NCBI RefSeq assembly: GCF_036964905.1
Contig: NZ_JBALHR010000009.1
Span: 98,593 to 162,592 of the forward strand
DNA from: Gemmobacter denitrificans
Lineage (GTDB): Bacteria; Pseudomonadota; Alphaproteobacteria; Rhodobacterales; Rhodobacteraceae
Direction of reading: 5' to 3'
Length of the DNA stretch: 64,000 nucleotides
Shown piece after piece: positions 26,528 to 33,974 of this stretch. The notes beneath the pieces were generated by a model. It did no database searches. It saw only the letters and a list, made by a program, of their open reading frames with translations, and was not told the DNA's origin. The translations under genes and the position numbers were made by a program. Position 1 is the stretch's first letter. Each line of letters starts with the position of its first letter.

Positions 26528-27207
26528 GCCGCCAGCCCCGGGGTAAAGCCCGTCACATCGACCTGACGGTCACACAGCCGGTCGCGGGCGGCCTCGTCAT
26601 GGAAGATGCCAAGGATCGCCGCGCCGCGCGCCTTGGCCTCTTCGATCAGGGTCATCACCACCTCGCGGTTGGTGGCATCCAGACTGGCCGTCGGTTCATC
26701 CAGCAGCAAAGCCGGGTAGGCATGGGCAAAGCCGCGCGCGATGTTCACCCGCTGCTGTTCCCCCCCCGAAAAGGTGGTGGGTGACAGCGACCAGAGCCTG
26801 CGCGGAATGTTCAGCCGCGCCAGCAGATCGGCCGCACGCGCACGCGCATCGTCCCCTGGATGGCCCAGCGACAGCAGTGGCTCGGCCACGACATCAAGCG
26901 TCGGCACCCGGGGCACCACGCGCAGGAACTGGCTGACATAGCCCAGCGTCTCGCGGCGCAGCGCGATGATCTGGCGCGGTGCGGCGCGGGCCACATCCAG
27001 CCCGCCCACCATGATCGACCCCGAAGCGGCAAGGTAATTGCCATAGACCATGCGCATCAGCGTCGATTTGCCGGCACCCGACTGGCCGGTCAGTGCGACA
27101 CATTCGCCCGGGGCCACCTGAAGGCAGGCCCCGGCCATGACCGGGATCACCGTGCCGCCCTGATTATGCAGGGTAAAGTTCTTGGACAGGTTTTCGATGC
27201 GGATCAT
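26524..27207 (-). CDS. phnL: C-P lyase complex ATPase subunit PhnL
   Basis: This 227-residue ABC-type ATPase has Walker A GQSGAGKST, signature FSGGEQQRVNIARGF and Walker B ALLLDEPTASLDA. PhnL is required with PhnGHI to form alpha-D-ribose 1-methylphosphonate 5-triphosphate from ATP and phosphonate, and is not a transporter subunit. It lies 3 bp after phnK and overlaps phnN. Confidence 0.95.
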   Translation of the reverse strand: MIRIENLSKNFTLHNQGGTVIPVMAGACLQVAPGECVALTGQSGAGKSTLMRMVYGNYLAASGSIMVGGLDVARAAPRQIIALRRETLGYVSQFLRVVPRVPTLDVVAEPLLSLGHPGDDARARAADLLARLNIPRRLWSLSPTTFSGGEQQRVNIARGFAHAYPALLLDEPTASLDATNREVVMTLIEEAKARGAAILGIFHDEAARDRLCDRQVDVTGFTPGLAA

Positions 27208-27210
27208 GGG

Positions 27211-27993
27211 TCACACCTGCAGGACAGAGCTGACAAGCAGCTGGGTATAGGCATGTTGCGGATCGTCCAGCACCTGATCGGTCAGACCCTGTTCCACAAC
27301 ATGCCCGGATTTCATCACCATCAACCGGTCGGCCAGCAGCCGCACCACGGCCAGATCATGGGTGACGATGATGACCGACAGGCCAAGATCGCGCACCAGA
27401 CCGCGCAGCAGATCAAGCAGGCGGGCCTGCACGCTGACATCAAGGCCCCCGGTCGGTTCATCCATGAACACCAGCCGCGGCCCGGTCACCAGATTGCGGG
27501 CGATCTGCAGGCGCTGCTGCATCCCGCCGGAAAAGGCCGAAGGCCGGTCATCGATCCGGTCGCCCGCGATTTCCACCCGTCCCAGCCAATCCAGCGCGGT
27601 ATCGCGCAGGCGTCCGTAATGGCGCCCGCCCACCGCCATCAGCCTTTCGCCGACATTGCCACCCGCGCTGACGCCCATCCGCAGCCCGTCGCGCGGGTTC
27701 TGGTGGACATAGGCCCATTCGGTCCGCGACAGGCGGCGGCGTTCGGTTTCGGCCATGGCCAGCACATCGCGCCCGTCATAGCGGATCTGGCCCCGGTCGG
27801 GCCGCTGATGGCCCGCCAGACAGGACAGCAGGGTCGATTTGCCCGAACCGCTTTCGCCCACGATCCCCAGCACCTCGCCCGGGAACAGATCGAAGGACAC
27901 GCCGGTGCAGCCGATGCGCGGACCATAGCGCCGCTCCAGCCCCGTGACCTGCAACAGCGGCGTATCGGTGATGGTTTGAACCATATCCTTCAT
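27211..27993 (-). CDS. phnK: C-P lyase complex ATPase subunit PhnK
   Basis: This 260-residue ABC-type ATPase has Walker A GESGSGKST, signature FSGGMQQRLQIARNL and Walker B LVFMDEPTGGLDVS. PhnK binds the PhnGHIJ core. There is no membrane-spanning partner nearby, in line with its role inside the soluble C-P lyase complex. It overlaps phnJ by 4 bp. Confidence 0.95.
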   Translation of the reverse strand: MKDMVQTITDTPLLQVTGLERRYGPRIGCTGVSFDLFPGEVLGIVGESGSGKSTLLSCLAGHQRPDRGQIRYDGRDVLAMAETERRRLSRTEWAYVHQNPRDGLRMGVSAGGNVGERLMAVGGRHYGRLRDTALDWLGRVEIAGDRIDDRPSAFSGGMQQRLQIARNLVTGPRLVFMDEPTGGLDVSVQARLLDLLRGLVRDLGLSVIIVTHDLAVVRLLADRLMVMKSGHVVEQGLTDQVLDDPQHAYTQLLVSSVLQV

Positions 27994-28865
27994 GCGGCAC
28001 CCCTTTCGTCACCGGCCCAAAGCCGGCCCTTGTGGCCCTGTGCCCGGCGGCAGGCGCAGAAATCGGTATCGGAACAGACGAACATGCGCCCGCCCTGATC
28101 ATCGGTGATCACCTCGTCCAGATAGCTGTCGGAGGCGCCGCACAGATCGCAATCATGCGGGGCTTTCGACGGTTCGAACGGATGATCTTCGAAATCCAGA
28201 CTGACCACCCTGGTATGCGGCGGCAGGGCATAGATGCGCTGTTCGCGCCCCGCCCCGAACAACTGGATCGCCGGGCTGTCCGACAGTTTCGGATTGTCGA
28301 ATTTCGGAATGGGCGACGGGTCCATCACATAGCGGCCTTCCACCTTTACCGGATAGGCATAGCTGGTGGCGATGGTGCCGTGGCGGGCGATGTCTTCATA
28401 CAGTTTCACATGCATGAGCCCGTATTCCTCCAACTCGTGCATCTTGCGCGTTTCGGTTTCGCGCGGTTCCAGAAAGCGCAGCGGTTCCGGGATCGGCACC
28501 TGATAGACCAGAATCTGGCCTTCGGTCAGCGCGGTTTCCGGAATGCGGTGGCGGGTCTGGATGATGCTGGCCTGCGCCGTGGCTTCGGTCACCGCGACGC
28601 CTGCCGTGCGCTGAAAGAACTTGCGGATCGACACGGCATTTGTCGTGTCATCGGCCCCCTGATCAATGACCTTCAGCGTGTCTTCCGGGGTCAGGCAGGC
28701 GGCGGTCACCTGCACCCCGCCGGTGCCCCAGCCATAGGGCATGGGCATTTCGCGGCTGGCAAAGGGTACCTGATAGCCGGGAACGGCAATCCCTTTCAGG
28801 ATGGCGCGGCGGATCATGCGCTTGGTCTGTTCGTCCAGATAGGCGAAGTTATAGGCATCAGACAT
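27990..28865 (-). CDS. phnJ: alpha-D-ribose 1-methylphosphonate 5-phosphate C-P lyase (radical SAM)
   Basis: This 291-residue enzyme breaks the C-P bond of alpha-D-ribose 1-methylphosphonate 5-phosphate, yielding methane or the corresponding alkane and a ribose 1,2-cyclic phosphate 5-phosphate. The [4Fe-4S] and catalytic Cys cluster is seen in CDLCGAS and CSDTDFCACRR near the C-terminus. The family start MSDAYNFAYLDEQTKRMIRRA corresponds to 28865; the frame extends 14 codons further but without similarity. A gap of 192 bp separates it from phnI, which is unusually large for this operon and holds an opposite-strand small ORF. Confidence 0.96.
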   Translation of the reverse strand: MSDAYNFAYLDEQTKRMIRRAILKGIAVPGYQVPFASREMPMPYGWGTGGVQVTAACLTPEDTLKVIDQGADDTTNAVSIRKFFQRTAGVAVTEATAQASIIQTRHRIPETALTEGQILVYQVPIPEPLRFLEPRETETRKMHELEEYGLMHVKLYEDIARHGTIATSYAYPVKVEGRYVMDPSPIPKFDNPKLSDSPAIQLFGAGREQRIYALPPHTRVVSLDFEDHPFEPSKAPHDCDLCGASDSYLDEVITDDQGGRMFVCSDTDFCACRRAQGHKGRLWAGDERGAA

Positions 28866-28893
28866 GGCGGGACCCTTGGGACAGAGGCAGGGA

Positions 28894-29055
28894 ATGCTGG
28901 AATTCATTCATTGGTTGGGGGCCATCGGTTTGGGCCTGATCGCGGTGCGCTATTACGCGCTCAAACACGGACTTCCAGGAATCGAGCCGCCCTCGCCCGG
29001 CGGACCGGGTGGTGCCGGATGCGATGACGGGGGTGGCGATGGCGGGGGCGATTAG
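28894..29055 (+). CDS. putative small membrane protein inside the phn operon, opposite strand
   Basis: This 53-codon ORF lies on the plus strand in the gap between phnI and phnJ, which run on the minus strand. An AGAGG-type ribosome binding site precedes the ATG. Residues about 2-23 (LEFIHWLGAIGLGLIAVRYYAL) form one hydrophobic, likely membrane-spanning segment. The tail is Gly/Asp/Pro-rich with a single Cys (GGPGGAGCDDGGGDGGGD). It nearly fills the gap (stop at 29055; phnI stops at 29058). I know no function. It may be a real small gene or a chance ORF, and conservation of the peptide in relatives would decide. Confidence 0.5.
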   Translation: MLEFIHWLGAIGLGLIAVRYYALKHGLPGIEPPSPGGPGGAGCDDGGGDGGGD

Positions 29056-29057
29056 GG

Positions 29058-30164
29058 TCATTCCGCCGCCTCCTGCTGCCTGTCAGATGCCGCGGCGGCG
29101 CGCAGCTTGCGGATCAGCTCCAGTTCGGACTGGAAATCGACGTAATGCGGCAGCTTGATATGCTCCAGAAAGCCGGTCGCCTGAATGTTGTCGCAATGCA
29201 TCAGGACGAATTCCTCATCCTGGGCCGGAACCCCGGCGCTGTCTTCGCCCAGTTCACGCCAGCGCAATGCGCGATCCACCAGGCTCATGGCGATGGCCTT
29301 GCGTTCGGATTGGCCGAAGACCAGCCCATAGCCCCGGGTGAATTGCGGCGGTTCGGTCTTGCTGCCGGTGAACTGGTTCACCGTTTCACATTCGGTCAGC
29401 TCCACCTCGCCGATCTCCACCGCGAAGCCAAGCTCGGGGATATCCACCTCGACCGCCACGGTGCCGATGCGCAATTCGCCGACAAAGGCATGGGTCCGGC
29501 CATAGCCGCGCTGCGTGGAATAGGCGAGCGAGAGGATGAAACCTTCATCTCCCCGGGCCAGCGCCTGCAGCCGCAACGGGCGGGCGGCGGGCAGTTCCAT
29601 CGGTTCGCGCGTCAGATCGGGCGGCGGGGTGTCGCAGGCAGGTTCGGGCTGGATCAGCCCGTCGCGGTTCAGAAACCCGGTGACATGCGGCACCCTGTCT
29701 GCCGGGGCGGCGGGTTCTGCGGGCGCGGCACCAGCGGCAGGCTGCGGTTCCTCGCCCTCGGCCATCAATGCGAAATCCAGCAGGCGATGGGTGTAATCGA
29801 AGGTCGGGCCAAGGATCTGCCCGCCCGGCACATCCTTGAAGGTGGCGCTGACCCGGCGATCCACCGCCATGGCGGCGGTTTCCACCGGGTTGGATGCTGC
29901 CAGGCGCGGCAGGGTGGTGCGATAGGCGCGGATCAGGAAGATCGCCTCGATCAGATCGCCCCGCGCCTGCTTGATCGCCAGCGCGGCCAGATCGGGATCA
30001 TAGAGCGAGCCTTCCGCCATGACCCGGTTCACCGCCAGCGCCAGCTGTTCGCGGATCTGCGGGATCGTGAGCGCGGCAATGCTGCGGTCGCCCCGCCGTT
30101 CATCCGCCAGCCAGGCATGGGCGGCATCAATGGCGCGTTCGCCGCCTTTGACTGCGACATACAT
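29058..30164 (-). CDS. phnI: C-P lyase core complex subunit PhnI
   Basis: PhnI here has 368 residues, beginning MYVAVKGGERAIDAAHAWLA. In the core complex it displaces adenine of ATP with the phosphonate, with PhnG, H and L, and alone can act as a purine nucleosidase. Family blocks include QIREQLALAVNRVMAEGSLYDPDLAALAIKQARGD and LALAYSTQRGYGRTH-like sequence (SLAYSTQRGYGRTHAF). Its start overlaps the phnH stop by 1 bp. Confidence 0.95.
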   Translation of the reverse strand: MYVAVKGGERAIDAAHAWLADERRGDRSIAALTIPQIREQLALAVNRVMAEGSLYDPDLAALAIKQARGDLIEAIFLIRAYRTTLPRLAASNPVETAAMAVDRRVSATFKDVPGGQILGPTFDYTHRLLDFALMAEGEEPQPAAGAAPAEPAAPADRVPHVTGFLNRDGLIQPEPACDTPPPDLTREPMELPAARPLRLQALARGDEGFILSLAYSTQRGYGRTHAFVGELRIGTVAVEVDIPELGFAVEIGEVELTECETVNQFTGSKTEPPQFTRGYGLVFGQSERKAIAMSLVDRALRWRELGEDSAGVPAQDEEFVLMHCDNIQATGFLEHIKLPHYVDFQSELELIRKLRAAAASDRQQEAAE

Positions 30165-30733
30165 CAGCGTTCCTCCACCCGGGTTGATCTGGGCAGGCCC
30201 GCGATCCGGTCTTCTGCCGTGAACAGGAAATCCAGCCCCATCGGAAACAGCGCCCGATTGGCCTGAAAGGCCGCCGTTTCGGGCAGGGACAATTGCGCCG
30301 TTTCGCGGATGCCGGGGCCGGACAACCGCGCGCCCTGATCGGACAGCGCATCGCACAGCACGATCAGCGTGGCCGAACGGTCGGGATAATCCGGCAGGCC
30401 CGGCGAAAACCGGTCGATCGGGGACAGGTCGGCCCAGCTGCCAAGGGCAAAGCTGGCCTCTGACGCATCCACCAAGGGGGCCCCGATGTGAAAGGCGATC
30501 CAGTCACGCACGGCCTGGGTATCGGCGGCACCGGCCAGATGCAGCGGCGTGGTCGGATCGGCCAATGTCAGAAGCGCCACCCCCGCCGCGATACTCAGCG
30601 GCTCTGGCGGCACGGCGCCATCAAGCCGGTGAATGGTGCCGGGGTGGGCCATCGCCTCCAGCACGCTGCGAAAGGCGCGGGCCGACTGGATCGGCGCATC
30701 GGCAAAGCCGCCGGACAGGGCTTCGGCGTTCAT
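30164..30733 (-). CDS. phnH: C-P lyase core complex subunit PhnH
   Basis: This 189-residue subunit forms part of the PhnGHIJ core. Family features are FADAPIQSARAFRSVLEAMAHPG near the start, LTLADPTTPLHLA and GPGIRETAQLSLP. Its start codon overlaps the phnG stop (ATGA at 30730-30733) and its stop touches the phnI start, so the three are translationally coupled. Confidence 0.94.
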   Translation of the reverse strand: MNAEALSGGFADAPIQSARAFRSVLEAMAHPGTIHRLDGAVPPEPLSIAAGVALLTLADPTTPLHLAGAADTQAVRDWIAFHIGAPLVDASEASFALGSWADLSPIDRFSPGLPDYPDRSATLIVLCDALSDQGARLSGPGIRETAQLSLPETAAFQANRALFPMGLDFLFTAEDRIAGLPRSTRVEER

Positions 30734-31188
30734 TGGTCTTCCCCCCGGACCATGGTGAAGAAATCCACCTTTGTGTCAGCCGCGCGGGCAGCACGGGCGG
30801 CGCGGGCCGCTGCGGCATCGGCGGCCAGCACCTCCAGCACGTCGCGGCGGATGCGCGGGGCTGTTTCGCCCTGCAACAACGCATCGGCCACAGCGGCGCG
30901 CCGGGCATGATCGCGGTCGCGGCCCTGCACCCAGGCATGGCCCACCGACCCATCGCCAAGCCGCACGGCGCAGCGCGTCACGGTCATTTCACCCAGATTG
31001 AACGGGGCCCCAGTGGCCCCGGTGCGGCCCCGCACCATCACCGCGCCGATTTCCGGCGCGCGCAGGGTTTCGTGGTCAGGCAATTGCGGCATGAGCGCGG
31101 CCAGACGTGCCGGGCTGGACTTGGCCAGAAGGGCCATCCAGCCCGGTCGATCAAGGGGGGGCAGGCTTTGCATTTCTGATCTCGACAT
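30730..31188 (-). CDS. phnG: C-P lyase core complex subunit PhnG
   Basis: This 152-residue subunit is the first gene of the phnGHIJKLN operon. Typical blocks are RPGWMALLAKSSPARLAALM, PFNLGEMTVTRCAVRLGDGSVGHAWVQGRDRDHA and an Ala-rich C-terminal helix. A second in-frame ATG lies at 31173; neither start has a strong ribosome binding site. The promoter and the PhnF-type dyad sit immediately upstream at 31194-31254. Confidence 0.93.
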   Translation of the reverse strand: MSRSEMQSLPPLDRPGWMALLAKSSPARLAALMPQLPDHETLRAPEIGAVMVRGRTGATGAPFNLGEMTVTRCAVRLGDGSVGHAWVQGRDRDHARRAAVADALLQGETAPRIRRDVLEVLAADAAAARAARAARAADTKVDFFTMVRGEDQ

Positions 31189-31193
31189 CTTGC

Positions 31194-31229
31194 TGATTTG
31201 TCTAGGACACTATACAACTAGACAAATCA
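31194..31229. promoter_or_regulatory. PhnF-type operator, 12-bp perfect inverted repeat
   Basis: TGATTTGTCTAG (31194-31205) and CTAGACAAATCA (31218-31229) are perfect inverted copies with a 12-bp spacer that contains TATACAA. The site fills the gap between divergent phnG and phnF and overlaps the predicted minus-strand -10. GntR/HutC-family regulators such as PhnF bind dyads of this general kind, so repression of both directions by PhnF is likely. Confidence 0.85.
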
Positions 31230-31254
31230 TAGCGGCGACGGCGCGAAAGGCCAA
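31226..31254 (-). promoter_or_regulatory. phnG: predicted promoter of the phnGHIJKLN operon
   Basis: On the minus strand TTGGCC (31254-31249), a 17-nt spacer and TATGAT (31231-31226) form a plausible sigma-70 promoter. The -10 abuts the 12-bp operator arm ending at 31229. A weak PHO-box-like CTGTCAT-GAAG-ATTTCAC lies further upstream at 31282-31265 on the same strand. Confidence 0.6.
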
Positions 31255-31290
31255 GCCCGGACTTGTGAAATCTTCATGACAGGAGCCCGC

Positions 31291-32001
31291 ATGGCCCGAA
31301 CTCCGCTTTGGCAGACCATCGCCTCCACGCTTGGCCGCGAAATCGCCGAGGGGCTGTATGCGCCAGGCACCAAATTGCCGACCGAGGCCGCGCTGGCGGC
31401 GCGCTTTGGCGTGAACCGCCATACGATCCGGCAGGCATTGGCGCATCTGGCCGAACAGTCAGTCGTGCATGCTCGGCGTGGATCGGGGGTCTATGTCACT
31501 GGCAAGCCGACCGAATACCCGCTGGGCCGCCGCGTGCGGTTTCACCAGAACGTGCTGGCATCGGGCCGCAGCCCTTCGCGGCGGATCACCCGGCTGGAAA
31601 CCCGCCCCGCCACATCGACCGAGGCCGAGGCGCTGAAGCTGGACCCCGGCAAGGCCGTGCATGTGATCGAAGGGGTTTCGCTGGCCGATGACCAGCCGCA
31701 GGCGCTGTTCCGGTCGGTCTTTCCGGCCGAACGCTTTCCCGATCTGCTGGTCGCGATGCGCGATCATCCTTCTGTCACCGCCGCGCTGCTGGCCTGTGGT
31801 CTGGCGGATTATACCCGCGCCGAAACCCGGCTGACGGCGGTGCTGGCCGACGGGCTGCAGGCCAATGCGCTGATGTTGCCTGCGGGGGCGCCTTTGCTGC
31901 GGTCGGTGGCGGTGAATGTGGCAGAAGGTGGCGCCCCGGTGGAATTCGGGATCACATGGTTCGCAGGTGACCGGGTGACCCTGACGGTGACCCCCGGCTG
32001 A
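31291..32001 (+). CDS. phnF: GntR/HutC-family regulator of phosphonate metabolism
   Basis: This 236-residue repressor has an N-terminal winged helix-turn-helix (LPTEAALAARFGVNRHTIRQALAHLAEQSVVHARRGSGVYV) and a C-terminal UTRA effector domain (about 90-235), as in PhnF. I prefer the ATG at 31291 over that at 31276 because AGGAG (31281-31285) is well placed. It is divergent from phnG across the perfect dyad at 31194-31229, so it probably represses phnG and itself. The effector is not evident. Confidence 0.92.
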   Translation: MARTPLWQTIASTLGREIAEGLYAPGTKLPTEAALAARFGVNRHTIRQALAHLAEQSVVHARRGSGVYVTGKPTEYPLGRRVRFHQNVLASGRSPSRRITRLETRPATSTEAEALKLDPGKAVHVIEGVSLADDQPQALFRSVFPAERFPDLLVAMRDHPSVTAALLACGLADYTRAETRLTAVLADGLQANALMLPAGAPLLRSVAVNVAEGGAPVEFGITWFAGDRVTLTVTPG

Positions 32002-32007
32002 TCCGGG

Positions 32008-32025
32008 CTGTCATCGCCCTGTCAT
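32008..32025 (+). promoter_or_regulatory. PHO box upstream of the second phnM
   Basis: Two exact CTGTCAT heptamers (32008-32014 and 32019-32025) are spaced by 4 nt (CGCC), the 11-bp period expected of a PhoB binding site. The site lies 36 bp upstream of the predicted start at 32061 and just after phnF. This would place the second phnM gene, and perhaps more, under phosphate-starvation control. Confidence 0.85.
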
Positions 32026-32060
32026 CCACAGGCGCTAGGCGGGGCGCCTTGAAAGGAACC

Positions 32061-33239
32061 ATGCCCATGCCCCGCATCGCCCCCCTGCGTCTGACCCATG
32101 CCCGCTGCCTGATGGAAGGGCGGATGGCCGATCATGCCCTGACCATCGCCGATGGCCATATCGCGGAAGGCTCCGCGCCCGAGGTGAACCTGTCGGACTA
32201 TCTGCTGTTGCCCGGCATCATCGACCTGCATGGCGACGGGTTCGAACGGCATCTGACCCCGCGCCCGTCTGCCCCGTTTGACCGGGTGAAGGCGTTGTCA
32301 TCGGCGGCTGCGGAACTGGCGGTGAACGGGATCACGACCGCATGGTTCGCCCAAAGCTGGAGCTGGGAGGGTGCGCATCGGTCGGGCGCGGCGGCGGTTG
32401 CGCTGATGGAGGCCATTGGCCGTGCCCGCCCGGCGCTGTTGCCCGATCTGCGGATGCAGCTGCGGCTGGAAACCCATGTGACCGATGAACATCCCGAGGT
32501 GATTGCGGCGGTCGAAACGCATGGCGTGGATTTCGTGGTGTTCAACAACCATCTGCCCGAAGCGCAGGACATGGCGCGCAACGATCCGGCGCGGCTGGCG
32601 CAATGGGCGGCCCAGACCCGCCGCAGCGGGGCCGAGATGATGGCGATTGTCGAGGCCGCTGCCGCGCAGGCGCCTGCTGTGTCGGCAGCTCTTGCCGCGA
32701 TTGCCGAACGTTTTGCCCGGATGGGGGTGCGGCTGGGATCGCATGATGACGACAGCGCCGAAACCCGGGCCTTCTATCGTGACATCGGGGCACCGATCAG
32801 CGAGTTTCCGACAACGCTTGATGCCGCCCGTGCTGCCCGCGCGGCAGGCGATCCGGTGTTGATGGGCGCCCCCAATGTGGTGCGGGGCGGCAGCCAGTCG
32901 GGCAATATCGCCGCCGAGGCGTTGATTGCCGAAGGCCTGGTCGATGCGCTGATGTCTGACTACTACTATCCCGCTCTGGCGCAGGCGGCCTTTGCGCTGG
33001 AGGCACGGGGTATGCTTGATCTGCCGTCGGCCTGGGCGCTGATATCGGCACATCCGGCACGGATCATGGGCATGGCGGATCGCGGCCATCTGGGCCTTGG
33101 CGCGCGGGCCGATCTGGTGGTGGTGCATCCCGAAACGCATCGGGTGGAAATGACGCTTTGCGCCGGGCGCATCGCGCATCTGTCGGGGGAACTGGCGCGC
33201 CGGGTCTGGGCCTCTGCTCCGCAGGCAGTGGCAGAGTAG
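32061..33239 (+). CDS. phnM: alpha-D-ribose 1-methylphosphonate 5-triphosphate diphosphatase, copy 2
   Basis: This 392-residue amidohydrolase is homologous to the PhnM at 24091-25236. H-G-D in PGIIDLHGDGFERHLTPRP, GSHDDDSAETRAFY, SEFPTTLDAARAARAAG and MGAPNVVRGGSQSGNIAAEAL are conserved. The segment corresponding to DHTPGERQF in copy 1 reads NNHLPEAQD, so substrate handling may differ. GAAAGGA lies just before the ATG at 32061; ATG 32067 is an alternative. A perfect PHO box is upstream, so this copy may be Pho-regulated while copy 1 is controlled otherwise. Its 3' end is convergent with the nucleosidase gene. Confidence 0.9.
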   Translation: MPMPRIAPLRLTHARCLMEGRMADHALTIADGHIAEGSAPEVNLSDYLLLPGIIDLHGDGFERHLTPRPSAPFDRVKALSSAAAELAVNGITTAWFAQSWSWEGAHRSGAAAVALMEAIGRARPALLPDLRMQLRLETHVTDEHPEVIAAVETHGVDFVVFNNHLPEAQDMARNDPARLAQWAAQTRRSGAEMMAIVEAAAAQAPAVSAALAAIAERFARMGVRLGSHDDDSAETRAFYRDIGAPISEFPTTLDAARAARAAGDPVLMGAPNVVRGGSQSGNIAAEALIAEGLVDALMSDYYYPALAQAAFALEARGMLDLPSAWALISAHPARIMGMADRGHLGLGARADLVVVHPETHRVEMTLCAGRIAHLSGELARRVWASAPQAVAE

Positions 33240-33242
33240 GGG

Positions 33243-33917
33243 TCAGCGCAGGGCTGCCAGCCCACCGCTGGCAAGGGTCTGGGTCAACCGGTCCACCGCC
33301 CCGGCCAGTTTTTCGTCGATGATGTGCAGGTATTCGTGCCAATCGTGAACGCCTTCCAGCGCACGGTCGCCATCTGAAATGCCACGCAGCGCGATCAGCG
33401 GCAAGTCCAAGGCCTGACAGGCGCGCAGCGCGGCCCAGGTTTCCATATCGACCATGTCTTCGGGCAGGGCGGCATAGCCTGCGCCCGACACGACATCCGC
33501 CCCGGTGGACAGCGTGGCCATGGGCAGGCCCGGGATGCGCAGGGGCAGGGGCAGCGTGGCGGGCAGGCCCGACAGCGGCGTGACCCCCTTGGGAAAACCC
33601 AGTGGCGAGGCATCAATGTCACGCCAGCTGACGCTGATGGCCTGATAGACCCCGGTCTTGGTCAGCCGCGCCGAACCGGCAGAGCCCAGCGATACCACAA
33701 GATCAGGCAGGGCCCCAAGGGCGGCAAACTGCGACAGGGCCAGCGTCAGCGTCACCCCGGCCTCAACCGGGCCGATGCCGCACAGAAGCGGGCGGAACCG
33801 GGCCGCAAGATGGGGGCCATACTCTGCCTCGGCGGCCATCACGAACAGAAGGCGCAACGGACCGACCGGGCAAAGATCAACGCTTTGGCCCTGCGGGCCT
33901 GGAAGGGGGCGGGGCAT
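33243..33917 (-). CDS. 5'-methylthioadenosine/S-adenosylhomocysteine nucleosidase-like protein
   Basis: This is a member of the PNP/UDP phosphorylase superfamily, about 224 residues, resembling MTA/SAH nucleosidases. It has LLFVMAAEAEYGPHL at the start, LVVSLGSAGSARLT in the nucleobase region, MVDMETWAALRACQ (expected catalytic/ribose-binding Glu context M-E) and LRGISDGD. The start at 33917 has GGAG 5 nt upstream; the longer frame overlaps a strong hairpin. It could salvage 5'-methylthioadenosine or the 5'-deoxyadenosine released by radical-SAM PhnJ, which is an inference from context. Confidence 0.8.
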   Translation of the reverse strand: MPRPLPGPQGQSVDLCPVGPLRLLFVMAAEAEYGPHLAARFRPLLCGIGPVEAGVTLTLALSQFAALGALPDLVVSLGSAGSARLTKTGVYQAISVSWRDIDASPLGFPKGVTPLSGLPATLPLPLRIPGLPMATLSTGADVVSGAGYAALPEDMVDMETWAALRACQALDLPLIALRGISDGDRALEGVHDWHEYLHIIDEKLAGAVDRLTQTLASGGLAALR

Positions 33918-33928
33918 GGCAACTCCGG

Positions 33929-33962
33929 CGGGAAACGGCCCCTGAAAGGTGGCCGTTTCCCG
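33929..33962. other. 12-bp perfect hairpin between the aldehyde dehydrogenase and nucleosidase genes
   Basis: CGGGAAACGGCC (33929-33940) and GGCCGTTTCCCG (33951-33962) form a perfect 12-bp stem with a 10-nt loop. It is in the minus-strand leader of the nucleosidase gene and 12 bp after the aldehyde dehydrogenase stop. No U-run follows on the minus strand, so it is either a weak terminator, an RNA-processing signal or a regulatory hairpin. Confidence 0.6.
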
Positions 33963-33974
33963 GGATGCGGTCAA

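Noticed and set aside
31265..31282. PHO box for the phnG operon
   Set aside because: On the minus strand the first heptamer is exact (CTGTCAT) but the second (ATTTCAC) matches poorly, and it lies about 33 bp from the predicted -10. I kept it only as a comment and not as a called feature.
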